DNA of 64,000 bases from Pascua guehoae (lineage: Eukaryota; Basidiomycota; Tremellomycetes; Trichosporonales; Trichosporonaceae). The notes under the pieces are model-generated. The model was not told the origin of the DNA and did not search any database. It saw only the letters and a program-made list of their open reading frames with translations. Shown in pieces: positions 1-9,848 of the stretch. The stretch's first letter is position 1; every line of letters starts with the position of its first letter. The translations under genes and the position numbers were made by a program. The stretch covers positions 55,900 through 119,899 of the forward strand of contig BCJX01000022.1 in the NCBI GenBank assembly GCA_001600415.1. Direction: 5' to 3'.

Positions 1-1770
1 GCATCGGGGGTGGGGTGGGGGAGGGGGGTGGGGAGGGGTGGGGGCGACGGGGCACGGGGCGGGGGGTGTCCCGAAGTCAGCGGGGCAGGGGTAAAAGTGG
101 GCCGGTGGTCGGGGGACGGGGCGGAGACGGTCGGGGCTGCGGTGCACGAGGTTGGCCGTAGATTGCAACGGGTCGTACGGTCGGTCTGTCGGCACTCGGA
201 GTTGCGACAGAGCTCGTCGGAGCTTCAGCAATCTGGCGGGCTCGAGATGGTTCGCTCATGACCGATGTTGGTTGTGGCCGGAAGCAAAATGAGGGACACG
301 GACATGGTGATTGGCGGATGTATTGATAAGCAACAGAGCCCGTCACGCCCAGCATCCAGCACGCCCAGCAGCCGCCCAGTAGTGAGAAATGCCTGAATGC
401 CTGTTATGGAGGAGAAATGTTCACCCCGCGGCATGCGGCAATCGTCTCGCGTGTGCCTTTATTATTGGCATGGGCGCTGGGAGTTGGCGAGCTTGGCAGG
501 TTGGTAGTTGGCAGTGGGGCAGTTGGCCAGTTGGCCAGTTGGCCAGTTGGTGGCCAGTTGGCATGGTCATCTGGAATGTCCGGCCCACTGGTACGGTAGC
601 GAGCATTGTGCTACCCCACGATGCCATCTTTGGATCGTCCGCCACTGGTGGGCAGATGATCAGGCCGCTGCTCAGCTCCTATCGCTCTCCGCTGTCATCG
701 GATTACCACAGTCACCGTCGCAGCGGCCGCACCACATCGACTCGAGGAACGCAGCGGCAAAACGGCCAGTTAAGCTGTTGCCGCAGGCAGCATGCCGCGT
801 GCATCATGCCGCATGCCCACTGGTAGTGCACGTGGGTTGGTGCCTGTTACCATGCTACTCTGGTATGTTTTCGGCCGGAAACCAAACTCTCAGCATAAAC
901 GTTGACCAGAAACATGATCGTGCGATTCCAGAGCACACAGAGCAGGTGGGTATGTCCAGCTTCTGCATATGGGTCTGCGTCTGTACCTGGTGTACCTCTG
1001 GTCGGGCCTGCACTGCAGAGCTGCAGATCGACGGTGTTTGCAGGGGTTGTCTGATCCGTTTATCCGGTGGTGGTGGTTGTGCGGCAACTTTTTTTTTTAC
1101 CGTGCCAGACCCGCAGGGGGTCGTCATTATGGCGTCACTCGTACGTCGACGCACCAGTGCACACGTCAAGTCGCGTCAGTCGTCGCTCATTGTCGCATGT
1201 CGCAACTGTGTGCTTGCATGCATGCAAAGCAATCGGGGTGCGGCCCGACATCTACGCTCTCGGCACTCACTGCTGCTTGTCACTATGGTCAGGGCACTCG
1301 GCCTCGGCCACGCCACCCACCCAACCTGAGTAAGCACCCAGCCGTACCCAGGACGCCGTACGCAGCTCGGCAGCGCCCGGACCCTAGTCCCGAGTCGTCC
1401 GAAGCACCGTCCCTGGGTCGAAAAGTGTATTATCGCGTCGGCCGTGACGCGCCCAAGAATTGATTTTCCAACAGGGGCAGAAAAAAAGTCGGCGCTTGTT
1501 CGCTTGTGCTCGTCGTGCGCACTGCACGCACACGTTCCGAAGCAACCCATCCGTTCTGTAATCTTGGCTTCCAAAGCTAGCCAGCCACGGCGCGTCCACG
1601 CTACCCCTCACCCTGTAGCATGCAATATGCACGACTCGCAGTCCGGTCGGGTCGCGTGGCGTCGCCCCCTCATGTCCCTCGTCCCTCGCCAGCCTCGCCG
1701 TCGCACGCCTCACCCCAGCCCCAACCACAAGAATTCTACCTTTTCGGACTAGACTCCCGACCCGGCGCGA
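1..1770. other. Intergenic, G-rich at left edge
   Basis: I see no supported gene here. Bases 1-130 are very G-rich, with many runs of four or more G that could form G-quadruplexes. The remainder holds only short, mutually overlapping open frames without family features. The right end is the promoter side of the peroxiredoxin gene. Confidence 0.5.
521..561. repeat. Short tandem repeat, unit AGTTGGCC
   Basis: An 8-base unit (AGTTGGCC) is repeated about four times and followed by one imperfect copy. It is a simple microsatellite with no visible function. Confidence 0.8.
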
Positions 1771-1780
1771 GATATAAAAG
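1771..1780 (+). promoter_or_regulatory. TATA box of the peroxiredoxin gene
   Basis: GATATAAAAG lies about 60 bases before the ATG at 1834. The intervening leader is rich in C, A and T, as is usual for strongly expressed fungal genes. Confidence 0.6.
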
Positions 1781-1833
1781 AACCGCTGGACTAACTGTTT
1801 CAATCCACCTTTTCACTCTTCACCACCAACAAA

Positions 1834-3444
1834 ATGTCCGCCGCTACCATCCAGAAGCCTGCTCCGTGAGTCGACACCACCGCTTCGAGAACACGACGGG
1901 GGCTGCGTGGGGCATGGGACATGATGCGTGCTGCGTGCTGCGTGCCGCATGCATAGGCTGCACGCATGGTTGGCAAAGGCAAAGGCAAAGGCTGCCAGCG
2001 TGTGCTGGCCACGCGTCACGCCGTCTTCCTCGCCTTCGCCGCTCTCCCACCCTCTCCTCTCTCTCCCCACCTCTATGTCCGACGCGCCATGATCCCTGCT
2101 ACACCCCGGTCACGCGTGTTTCGGCGCTCGATCAGCTCCTGCCCGCCAGTGGAGCACCCATACCCCGCCACCTCCGTCCCGCTCCTCCTTTGTCCTCTCT
2201 AGTTGTCCATCACTCGTCGACCATCGCCTCTCCCCGTCCTTTATGCCTCCCCCACCTTCCTCCCACCTCCTACTCCCCCCAGCCCCGCCCCCATCCCCGT
2301 CCCCCATCCCCCAGGCCGCGAAAATACCGTCCCAGCCCCCTAACCACGCAGCGTCTTCAAGGGCACCCTCGTCAAGGAGGGCGAGTTCTCCGAGATCTCC
2401 CTCAAGGACTACGAGGGCAAGTGGGTCGTGCTCTTCTTCTACCCCATGGATTATAGTAAGTTGTAGTCTCTTATAACCATGGACTCCCCCCGTTCCATCG
2501 GGTAGAAGAACAGGACACTTGGTTGTCGCTATTCCTCTACCCTGTGGACCGTCACGGGGGGCGTGCGGTTTTCAAAGGTGACTAGCGCTGACTCGCAGCC
2601 TGTACGTATCTCCCCGAATCTGGGCGCGAAAATGTTGGCGATTCGTCACGGCCGTGGTGCCGTGCTGAGGTGTGGTTGAGGACGAGGTGTGCGCGAGTGT
2701 GGCACTCGAGGTGGTGCCTGCTCGGGTTGTGGCACCCACCTACCCCACATTCCGCTAGTCTACCTGTACCCAACGCGGGATGGTGCTCGTGTCCTAGTGT
2801 TGGCGCAAGGACTTGTTCGGGGCGGGAAAGGACCTCTTGGGAGCACGAAAGGACCTGTTGGGTGACTGTCACCAGCATGGCTCACTGCGCTGCCCAGCAC
2901 TGTGGCGTCGGTATCCACATGTCTCCCCTCCCCCACCACATCCACCCTCGGGCCATTTCCTCTCCGTTCCCCCCCACGGCCCCCCACTAACACCCCAGTC
3001 GTCTGCCCCACTGAGATCCTCGCGTTCAACGCGGCTCTCCCCCAGTTCGCCGCCATTGGCGCCGAGGTGATTGGCGTCTCGACCGACTCCGAGTACACCC
3101 ACCTTGCCTGGTCGCAGACTCCCCGCAAGGAGGGCGGCCTCGGCCCCGACCTCAAGCTCGGTCTCCTTGCCGACCGCTCGCACGCCACGTCCAAGGCGTA
3201 CGGTGTTCTCCTCGAGGAGGAGGGCATTGCGCTCCGCGGCACCTTCTTCATCGACCCCAAGGGCACGCTCCGCGCCGCGCACGTGCACGACCTCCCTGTC
3301 GGCCGCAGCGTCGAGGAGACGATCCGCGTCATCAAGGCGTTCCAGTTTGTCGACGAGCACGGCGAGGTCTGCCCCGCCGGCTGGGAGGAGGGCAAGGACA
3401 CGATTGACACGGCCAACGCGTCCAAGTACTTTGAGAAGCAGTAA
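1834..3444 (+). CDS. TSA1: Typical 2-Cys peroxiredoxin (thioredoxin peroxidase)
   Basis: This enzyme reduces H2O2 and organic peroxides with thioredoxin. Proposed exons are 1834-1865, 2352-2455, 2599-2601 and 2999-3444 (585 nt, 194 aa). The 3-nt third exon restores the family motif DYTFVCPTE around the peroxidatic Cys; joining 2455 directly to 2999 gives DYIVCPTE and loses two residues. The resolving Cys lies in GEVCPAGW. Both GGLG and a C-terminal YF (KYFEK) are present; in this family they go with sensitivity to over-oxidation. Introns are 486, 143 and 397 nt and end with CTAACCACGCAG, CTGACTCGCAG and CTAACACCCCAG. The stop TAA overlaps a good splice donor (GTAAGC at 3441), so some transcripts may continue into the exon at 4104. 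The family call is very secure; the splice model is inferred. Confidence 0.93.
2599..2601 (+). other. TSA1: 3-nt microexon (CCT) of the peroxiredoxin gene
   Basis: CCT is flanked by a branch-site-like CTGAC plus acceptor (CTGACTCGCAG) on the left and a donor GTACGT on the right. Inserted between the exon ending GATTATA (2455) and the exon starting TCGTCTGCCC (2999), it gives codons for D-Y-T-F-V-C-P, the invariant peroxidatic-site motif. Both flanking splice signals match those of other introns in this window. Transcript evidence is lacking. Confidence 0.75.
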
Positions 3445-4103
3445 GCGTCTGTCGCGACCTTGTCCACAAAACACACCCATCCCGGGCAACGCCCGGACCT
3501 CCCCTATAGAGAGTAGAACGGTGAAGAAACGGACGCAGTGAATCAACACCACTCGAGGCAAGAGCAAGCATGGATTTGTTGTCGCCTGGAAAACACGCAT
3601 GTGTCAGCCCGCGGCGTCACTATGGCGAGCAGCGGCGTGCGCAAACTCATGTTGCAGTGGACACTGGCCAATGATGACACCCGTGCTGGCCAGCGGCCCG
3701 TGGCGCGGGTCGTGTGCAGTGCGCAGTCCGCAGCAGCGCGACTGGTCTTTTCCTTCTGCTTATCTCTCCTTTCCTTATCGCTCAGATCTCTCAGATCTCC
3801 CTCAGACCCTCTCTCCTCTCAGACTCTCTCTCAGACTCTTCCGCTCCCTCAGACTCTCTCTTATCAGCTCTCCTTCCCTGGACCCCGTCGCCCCATTCAA
3901 TCCCCGTATCCCTCATGAGCACTACGCTCCCGTGCCCATTTCCCGCCCGGTCGCGTCGCGTCCAGGTCATTGGGTCACACCACACCATCACGCCCCTCAC
4001 CACCCTCATCCCTCACACCAATCCCTCACCGCTTCACCCGTTCATCCCTTATCTGCCCCGACCCTACGCTCCATCCCCACTCACGACGCACGCTAACGCC
4101 CAG

Positions 4104-4176
4104 CGGCGACGACGGCAACAACAAGCGCCCCGCCGACGCCTCGCCCGCACAGCCCTCGAAGCGTGCGCGCGTCTAA
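4104..4176 (+). CDS. TSA1: Probable alternative last exon: basic NLS-like peroxiredoxin tail
   Basis: The exon starts right after CTAACGCCCAG and runs to TAA at 4176. In one frame it uses almost only C/G-ending codons and encodes GDDGNN, then KRPAD, then KRARV at the C-terminus, like a bipartite nuclear localisation signal. Its phase (two bases needed from upstream) fits the donor GTAAGC at 3441 inside the peroxiredoxin stop codon, giving ...KYFEKH-GDDGNN... Splicing the 663-nt intron 3441-4103 would therefore replace the last residue and stop with a 24-residue tail. It could instead belong to an unrelated gene, but no start or other compatible donor was found. Coding nature is fairly clear; the link to the peroxiredoxin is inference. 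Confidence 0.55.
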
Positions 4177-4549
4177 GCCTGAGCTCCCACGGGCTTCCGG
4201 CCGGGGACGTCGCAGGCGTGTCCATGCGTGCCCATGCGTGCCCAGGCGTGCCCAGGCGTGTCGTGTCCATGCGCGTGTCGAGGCAAGGCGACTGCTGGGC
4301 GGATGTGTCGGCGACATCCCACACAAAGAAGACGAAAAGGAGAGAGAAAGGGAGAGAAAAGAAAACGCCCGAGCAACTACCCAACTGTATCCGCCTTTAC
4401 CATGGTTGCCATACCAGTTGTCCATGCACACGTACCCCTGTCGAGCCGGCGTCGTCGAGTGTGTCCGAGTCTGTCTCGGCGTCGGCGTGTCGTTGGCGTC
4501 GTGGTGTCTGTCTTTGTGGTCGTGGGTCTTGTCATCCTCGTTGTCAGTC

Positions 4550-4550
<1 letters not shown>

Positions 4551-4583
<33 letters not shown>

Positions 4584-4593
4584 ATTGTCGTCG
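4551..4593. repeat. (GTCGTT)n microsatellite
   Basis: About seven copies of the hexamer GTCGTT, the last ones imperfect. It lies downstream of the possible peroxiredoxin tail exon, in DNA with no supported gene. Confidence 0.85.
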
Positions 4594-5842
4594 GTCTTGC
4601 TTTTGTCGTCGGTTGTCATTGCCCCCATTGGTGTTTTTGTCCTCGTGTCTTCTCTGGCCGCCTTGGTGTTCGATACTGGCGCCAGCACCTTGCACATTCA
4701 CCCATTTCGGGGGCGGTTGGGTCAAGTTGGGCGCGGCTCTTGGCGTGTTTTGCTGCGCTCGGGGTGTTGTCGGCTCTGGGTGTTGGCTGCTGTCTGTTTA
4801 CTGGTTACTGTGTTCACTGGGACGGCTCACTGGCGACTGCTCACGGTTGAGCCCTCTGCTGACTGCTCACCGTTGACTGCTCTCACTGCTCACTGCTCTC
4901 CGCGCCCTGCACTCTACTCTGTTCTCTGCTCCTACGCCGCCCCCTCCCCCCTCTCACCCCTCTCCCGGCTCTCACCCCTCTCCCACCTCTCCTACCCCTC
5001 TCACCCCCCACGCCCACACTCTCACTCGTCCCACCCCTCTCACTCCACAGGCACATCCAACCTCGCACTCTTCCACTCGCTCTCACCGTACGCCCCTATC
5101 CACCCTCTCAATCCCGCCTTCACGTCGAGCGTCACCCCCGCCATAAAGAATTCCGAATGTCTCAACTCGTCTCGACACAACCACAAGCCCCCCACGAATC
5201 GAGCGACACCCCCATGACGGACCGAGCTTGCACTCCAAACCAACCTAGACGAACAAACTCAATCAGAGCAAACCTACCCGAACACGATCACAAAGCGACA
5301 CCAAAGTTGAAGAATAAACGACCATCGGAAACAACAGCCACGCTGGACGGACGACACCCCAAAAAACCCCGACCCTAAACACCGTTTTCCCATCTTAAAC
5401 CGATTCAACACAGACCTAAATCACCGCAAGACTTGCCCTCGCACAACAAACCAAAACCACCGCCAGATTCGCCCAAGTCCTGCGATATACAATCACGAAA
5501 CGCAACAACAGGGGTAAGCGTGCGCCCCGTACATAGTTCAGTGTACATTTACAGCACCGCCATTCGAGGTCACTTGACGTGAACGCACATCAGACTGGCC
5601 GATAATGCGCGAAGGATGGTTCGGTTATGCAGACATATGTGTCAGCCAAGCCTCAGAGCAGTCAATATCGGAGGTTGTCAGTCATTGGAGATGGCTTGGG
5701 TTCGACCCTTCAAGTCTCCAGCAGCGAGCTGCCGCGCTCCCCAAACTCGGCATTGAGCTTTCGGCGGGCCAGGCAGGTTTTTTTTTTTTTTTGTGGCTTT
5801 CGATAAACTGGCAGAGTCAAGAGGCGGTACATTCCAACAACG

Positions 5843-6010
5843 GCCTTCGTAGTTCAGTGGGTTGAATTTTCCACTAGTGTCTGCTCCAGAGGTACAGTAT
5901 GAAATACACTACGAGCCAACGAATCACCGACGCGCCAGCCCCCCAACGTACGCCTTGTTTGTTCAGTGGTTTAACCCCCTAGTAGTGTCTGTTGCAGACT
6001 TGGGGTATGC
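5843..6010 (+). repeat. Two diverged copies of a tRNA-like sequence
   Basis: Copy 1 (5843-5901) and copy 2 (5951-6010) share GCCTT...GTTCAGTGG.TT.AA....CTAGT.GTGTCTG.T.CAGA...GTATG. The first carries TAGTTCAGTGG, which looks like a tRNA D-arm (A box). No matching acceptor or T-arm closes a cloverleaf, so a decayed tRNA-derived element is likelier than a working tRNA. Confidence 0.3.
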
Positions 6011-6312
6011 AGGTGGCCAGCTAGTTGTCTCGTCGAGATTTGTGGTATCAACAGGCTCGCTGGCACCCAAAAGCCGACCCCGGGATGGGCCATTGCCTGC
6101 CATTTTGAACCACTACACGGGTCACCCGCAATTCGGGTAGAAACAAGATCTCCCTGAACAGAAAGGTCAAGACTTTTCATCACTGGACGGCGAGGTGAGG
6201 ACCCCCCTTCTCGATTCATTCAGGTCTGTCGTTGCCACTCGTCACAAAGATCAGACTCGAGTCTCGGCACAACAATTGACCCTCGCATACCACCAGCGTC
6301 GCCCACATCCCC

Positions 6313-7070
6313 TCTGGTCAGCGCAGTCTCACCATGGTCCCCCTCTGCGAGCCTCCATCCTCGTCCTGGCCCTGGACGGGTGTGCCCAAGTGCCCCTCAC
6401 TTGTCCTCTTCCTTGGCTCATGGTCACGTCGAGCCACTCGCCCCATCCCCCCCTGGTCAGCGCAGTCACCCCCTGCAACGTGGCGAGCCTCCATCCTCCT
6501 GGAAGCGGTAACGGTTCTTCATAGCCAAGCGTGACGAGTCGGCGCCCCTGAAATGCCCATAAACAGTTGCCGACTCTTAGAGCCCAGCATGCGCGGGAAC
6601 ACGCGTTCGCGCGTCTATCGCCGATCTGTTGGGAATCGCTGGTTGCGAGTAAACCTCTGCTGACGGGGCAGGCTGGAGAGCCACTGTCCATGTCGTGCCC
6701 GTTATTCATGTTCACACTGTGTACCAGTTGCGGTGCGAGTGGAAGCCTTCGTGTGGCAGGGAGCATGTCACTCGCCCACATGCCCCCCCGGTCAGCGCAG
6801 CCTCACACCACTGGAACGTGGGGAGCCTCCATCTGGCGTAACGGTTCCCGATAGCCAAGCGTGACGACTCGGCGCCTGAAATGGCCATGTACAAACACTT
6901 GCCGACAGCACGGCACGGCCGGCATAGTCCCGAGTCCATCGCAGGTGTTGCTCTGGAATCGCTGCTTGAGTAAAGTCCCTGCTGAGGGGGGGCATGCTCA
7001 AGTCACTGTCTGCCGTGTCGTGCCAGTCATTCACACTGTTTAGTTTGCGGTGCGTGGAGGCGTGGTTTAT
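6313..7070. repeat. Tandem diverged repeats of about 336 bp
   Basis: Units start near 6313 (partial), 6452 and 6788 with GGTCAGCGCAGTC. Units 2 and 3 then share GAGCCTCCATC, GGTAACGGTTC, ATAGCCAAGCGTGACGA, TCGGCGCC, TTGCCGAC, GGAATCGCTG, GAGTAAA and TTCACACTGT in the same order. No coding frame is conserved between the units. Confidence 0.7.
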
Positions 7071-7120
7071 CGGGCACGGACCGACTAGTGTACACTGCAC
7101 TGGCTGGAGGCAGCGTGCTC

Positions 7121-8083
7121 GAGACCGTGGACGGGTCGTCACACTCGATTTAAAGAGGTCGTGTTGCTCATACGGCGGGCAGTTGTCGTGGACCGAATGT
7201 GTGTTCGGTAGATACCCGCCCTGTTGGCTTTTACCGCCCCTGCACTGCACTGGTGCTGTACTGCCACGCGTGACGTGCCTCTTGCCGCGAGTTTCAAGGG
7301 GCTGTTTCCCAAAATACTTGGCGTTAGTGGGGCGTCTAGTCCGTACGCTTTTACACGGTAGTTTCCATCCTGACGAGGTTGGCATTGACGGCCCGAGGAG
7401 ACCGCCAATGTGCGGCGTCAGTCGGCGCCACGGCCGTCACAGGAACCCCGCGCCGGTACCCAGCAAGTGAGCCACTCGAGCCGCTTCCAACGCGGGCGGC
7501 GTAAGATACCTTGCTTGCTTGAGACCGTGGACGGGTCGTCAAACTCCATTTAAAGTCGTCATATGGGGCGGGCTGACAAGTTGTCATGGACCCAATGTGG
7601 CCTGTTGGGTAGAGGATACGCAGGTCCCTGTTGGCTTTTTACCGCCCCCCTGCTCTCTGCACTGGTGCGTACTCCCACGGGCGCGTGCCTCTTGCCGCGA
7701 GTTTGAAGTGGCTGTTTCGAAGGTTGGCGTTGGCCCGATGTGACACGACGGGCGTCAGTCGGGCGCGGTCGTCGCGCGAACCCGCGCCGCAGACCGTTAC
7801 CACCCACAACCATTCCGCGTTTGGGTTTCGTTTCGTTTGCCTCGCTTTCGTCAGCCCGAACAAACCAACACACATGCAACAACAGAACATGCGCCCGCAC
7901 ACACAAACTAGACACAATGGAGAGCGCTTCTAGCGACAATAGACCGCCTCCCCCGCCTCCCAACAGGAAGAAAGCCTCACGACGACGCTTGGCCGCGCAC
8001 GAGCTGGTCTCCCAGGTCAGTTGAAGCTACCCAGCAAGTGAGCCAACTCGAGCCGCTTCAGACACGGGCGGCGTGCGGATACC
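7121..8083. repeat. Direct tandem duplication, copies A and B
   Basis: Copy A (7121-7510) and copy B (7521-8083) both begin GAGACCGTGGACGGGTCGTC and end with CCCAGCAAGTGAGCC and CTCGAGCCGCTTC. They share CCTCTTGCCGCGAGTTT and CTGTTGGCTTTT in between. Copy B has about 240 extra bases (roughly 7790-8028) just before CCCAGCAAGTGAGCC. TACC occurs at both edges of the extra segment and once at the corresponding place in copy A. Confidence 0.75.
7917..8024 (+). CDS. Small ORF (35 aa) in the B-copy insertion
   Basis: The frame starts ATGGAGAGCGC and encodes an acidic/Ser start, a run of six Pro (PPPPPP), a basic stretch (NRKKASRRR) and the end AAHELVSQVS. The leader before the ATG is A/C-rich like other fungal leaders here. 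CAG|GTCAGT near the end could be a splice donor, so this may be a first exon. I do not recognise it. It exists only in copy B of the duplication and may not be expressed. Confidence 0.2.
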   Translation: MESASSDNRPPPPPPNRKKASRRRLAAHELVSQVS

Positions 8084-8243
8084 TATACACGCGCGTTAGG
8101 TGGTGAGCAAACACTCGTGCACGCGTTAGGTGAACACACGTCCATATCTATGCACTACACTACACTACACGGAGCCTGTATGTGGGATCCGGTATCGGGC
8201 AACAGGTATACTGTATCCGTCCATCGTATCCGCCCTTGTTCAC

Positions 8244-8288
8244 TCGCCGTCACCGCCGTCGCCGTCGCCGTCGCCGTCGCCGCCGTCA
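8244..8288. repeat. (GCCGTC)n microsatellite
   Basis: About seven copies of GCCGTC, with one or two imperfect units, lie between the tandem duplication and the 3' end of the sulfide:quinone oxidoreductase gene. Any frame through it would read alternating two-residue repeats. No coding use is supported. Confidence 0.85.
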
Positions 8289-8507
8289 CACCGCGTGCTC
8301 GCTCGGTCGTCCTGGTCGGTCGTCGTTGGTCGTCCTTTGTCGTCATAATCCGCCGTCGCGGATTATGCACCGCCTACGCCGGGCATCGCGAATACGCCCC
8401 TCGGGTACGTCGTCGAGGACCCGTGGCAGCCTCCACTCGCTCGCCCACGCCGTCGCTCCGCTCGCCCTTGCCCGCCGCTCCGCTCGCTATCGCTCGCTGC
8501 GCGCGGC

Positions 8508-9848
8508 TTACTCATACTGCGGGGGGAAGACACCGCGGGGGCCAAACCACGTGCCCTTGACAAAGTTTGTAAAGTAGATACGCGGGAAGACGTCCTTTGT
8601 GAGGTGGTAGAATGCGCGGTTGGGGACGGCCTGGTCTGTCCAGCGTCCAAACGACTCTGCGAGCTTTACGTCGTACTTGAACTCTGCGAGGAGGAGCTCG
8701 CCGCGGCCGGTGAAGAGGGGGCACGACGTGTAGCCGTCGTAGGCCGCGGTGCCGACCTTGCCGGTCTGGAGGAGGGTGACGAGGTTGTGGGAGAGGACGG
8801 GTGCCTGGCCCGTGATGGCGGCCGCCGTCTTGGAGGTGGGGAGGGACGAGGCGTCGCCGAGGGCAAAGACGTTGGGGAACTTGTTGTGCTGGAGCGAGTA
8901 CTGGTTGACGTCTACCCAGCCGACGGGGTCTGCGAGGGGCGAGTTTTTGACAACGTCGGGCGGGCCCATGGGGGGCACGGCGTGGAGGAGGCCATAGTCG
9001 AGCTCAATCTTCTTGCCCTTTTCGTCGCCGGCAAGGACCTCGAAGACGGCCTTTTTGTCCGCCGCCTTGACTTCGACCAGGTTGGTGTTCAGGTGCAGGT
9101 CGATTCCCTTTTGCTTGCGGATCTCGTTGAGCGCCTTTGCGTAGTGGGGCTGGGAGAAGATGGCCGGCATGCCCGACAAGAACGTCTCGGGCACCTTGCG
9201 CCCTTGCTCCTTCCAGTACGCGTCGGCCATGTAGGCAATCTTTTGCGGCGCGCCTGCGCACTTTACGGGGCCGAACGGCTGCGTAAACACGGCCTGGCCC
9301 TCGCCGCCCTGGAACTTTTGGATCAGGTTCCACGTCTTGTCGACCGTCGCGTACGAGTAGATGGACGCCACGTCCGACGCCGGGTCGGCAAGCGCCTCTG
9401 GCAACCCCTTGATGTTGCCCCAGTTGATCTGGATACCGGGCGCAACCACCAAAAAGTCGTATCCGACCTTGGACCCGTCCGAGAGCACCACCTGGTTGGT
9501 GCCGGGCTCAAACGACGTCGCATTCGCCTTGATGTGCGCAACGTGTTTCGGAATCAGCGAGTCGAGCGGCCGGCGAAACTGCTCCTTTTGCGCCAGGCCA
9601 GAGCCCACCACCGTCCACCCGGGCTGGTAGTCGTGCGTCTCGGACGCGTCCACAATCGCAATGTCGCCGTCGCCGAGCTTTTGGCCCTCGGCCGCAAGCC
9701 GGTTGTAGATCTGGTTGGCGGCTGCGAGGCCCGCAGTGCCCGCGCCAATCACGACAATCTTGTGGTTGCCCGTGGAGAGTGCCGACGTCGAGGCCGCGCG
9801 CGCAAAGGCCGGTGCGACGAGGCCTGGGAGGCGGGAGAGCGGGGACAT
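8508..9848 (-). CDS. SQOR: Sulfide:quinone oxidoreductase, mitochondrial
   Basis: The enzyme oxidises H2S at the inner mitochondrial membrane, feeds electrons to ubiquinone and passes sulfane sulfur to an acceptor. The 446-aa frame has no intron. The first ~28 residues are rich in Ala, Arg and Ser without acids, a matrix presequence. The FAD-binding motif is VVIGAGTAGLAAA near residue 31, and a second FAD-contact motif VFALGDASSLP lies near residue 335. Two redox cysteines expected for type II SQORs are visible, in PVKCAGAP and in YTSCPLFTG. The C-terminal region (FYHLTKDVFPRIYF) fits the membrane-anchoring end of the family. TTTTAAAAG on the minus strand near 9966-9975 may serve as a TATA-like element about 120 bases before the ATG. 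Length and motifs match full-length fungal homologues. Confidence 0.95.
   Translation of the reverse strand: MSPLSRLPGLVAPAFARAASTSALSTGNHKIVVIGAGTAGLAAANQIYNRLAAEGQKLGDGDIAIVDASETHDYQPGWTVVGSGLAQKEQFRRPLDSLIPKHVAHIKANATSFEPGTNQVVLSDGSKVGYDFLVVAPGIQINWGNIKGLPEALADPASDVASIYSYATVDKTWNLIQKFQGGEGQAVFTQPFGPVKCAGAPQKIAYMADAYWKEQGRKVPETFLSGMPAIFSQPHYAKALNEIRKQKGIDLHLNTNLVEVKAADKKAVFEVLAGDEKGKKIELDYGLLHAVPPMGPPDVVKNSPLADPVGWVDVNQYSLQHNKFPNVFALGDASSLPTSKTAAAITGQAPVLSHNLVTLLQTGKVGTAAYDGYTSCPLFTGRGELLLAEFKYDVKLAESFGRWTDQAVPNRAFYHLTKDVFPRIYFTNFVKGTWFGPRGVFPPQYE

Larger units (their letters stand above)
4177..6290. other. Gene-poor region with simple repeats
   Basis: No supported gene. The region holds degenerate repeats of GCGTGCCCAGGC/GCGTGCCCATGC type (4219-4276), a (GTCGTT)n tract (4551-4593), a long pyrimidine-rich stretch (4850-5050), a perfect hairpin TGGAGA...TCTCCA with GGGTTCGACCC at its tip (5686-5720), and a T run near 5780. 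The hairpin tip resembles a tRNA T-arm, but no full cloverleaf can be folded around it. Confidence 0.4.

Noticed and set aside
2456..2998. Single intron joining 2455 directly to 2999 in the peroxiredoxin gene
   Set aside because: It keeps the frame but deletes two residues of the invariant motif before the catalytic Cys; the microexon with proper splice signals explains the protein better.
5686..5720. Hairpin with GGGTTCGACCC as a possible tRNA
   Set aside because: The hairpin is only about 35 bases and cannot form a cloverleaf; at most it is a tRNA-like fragment.
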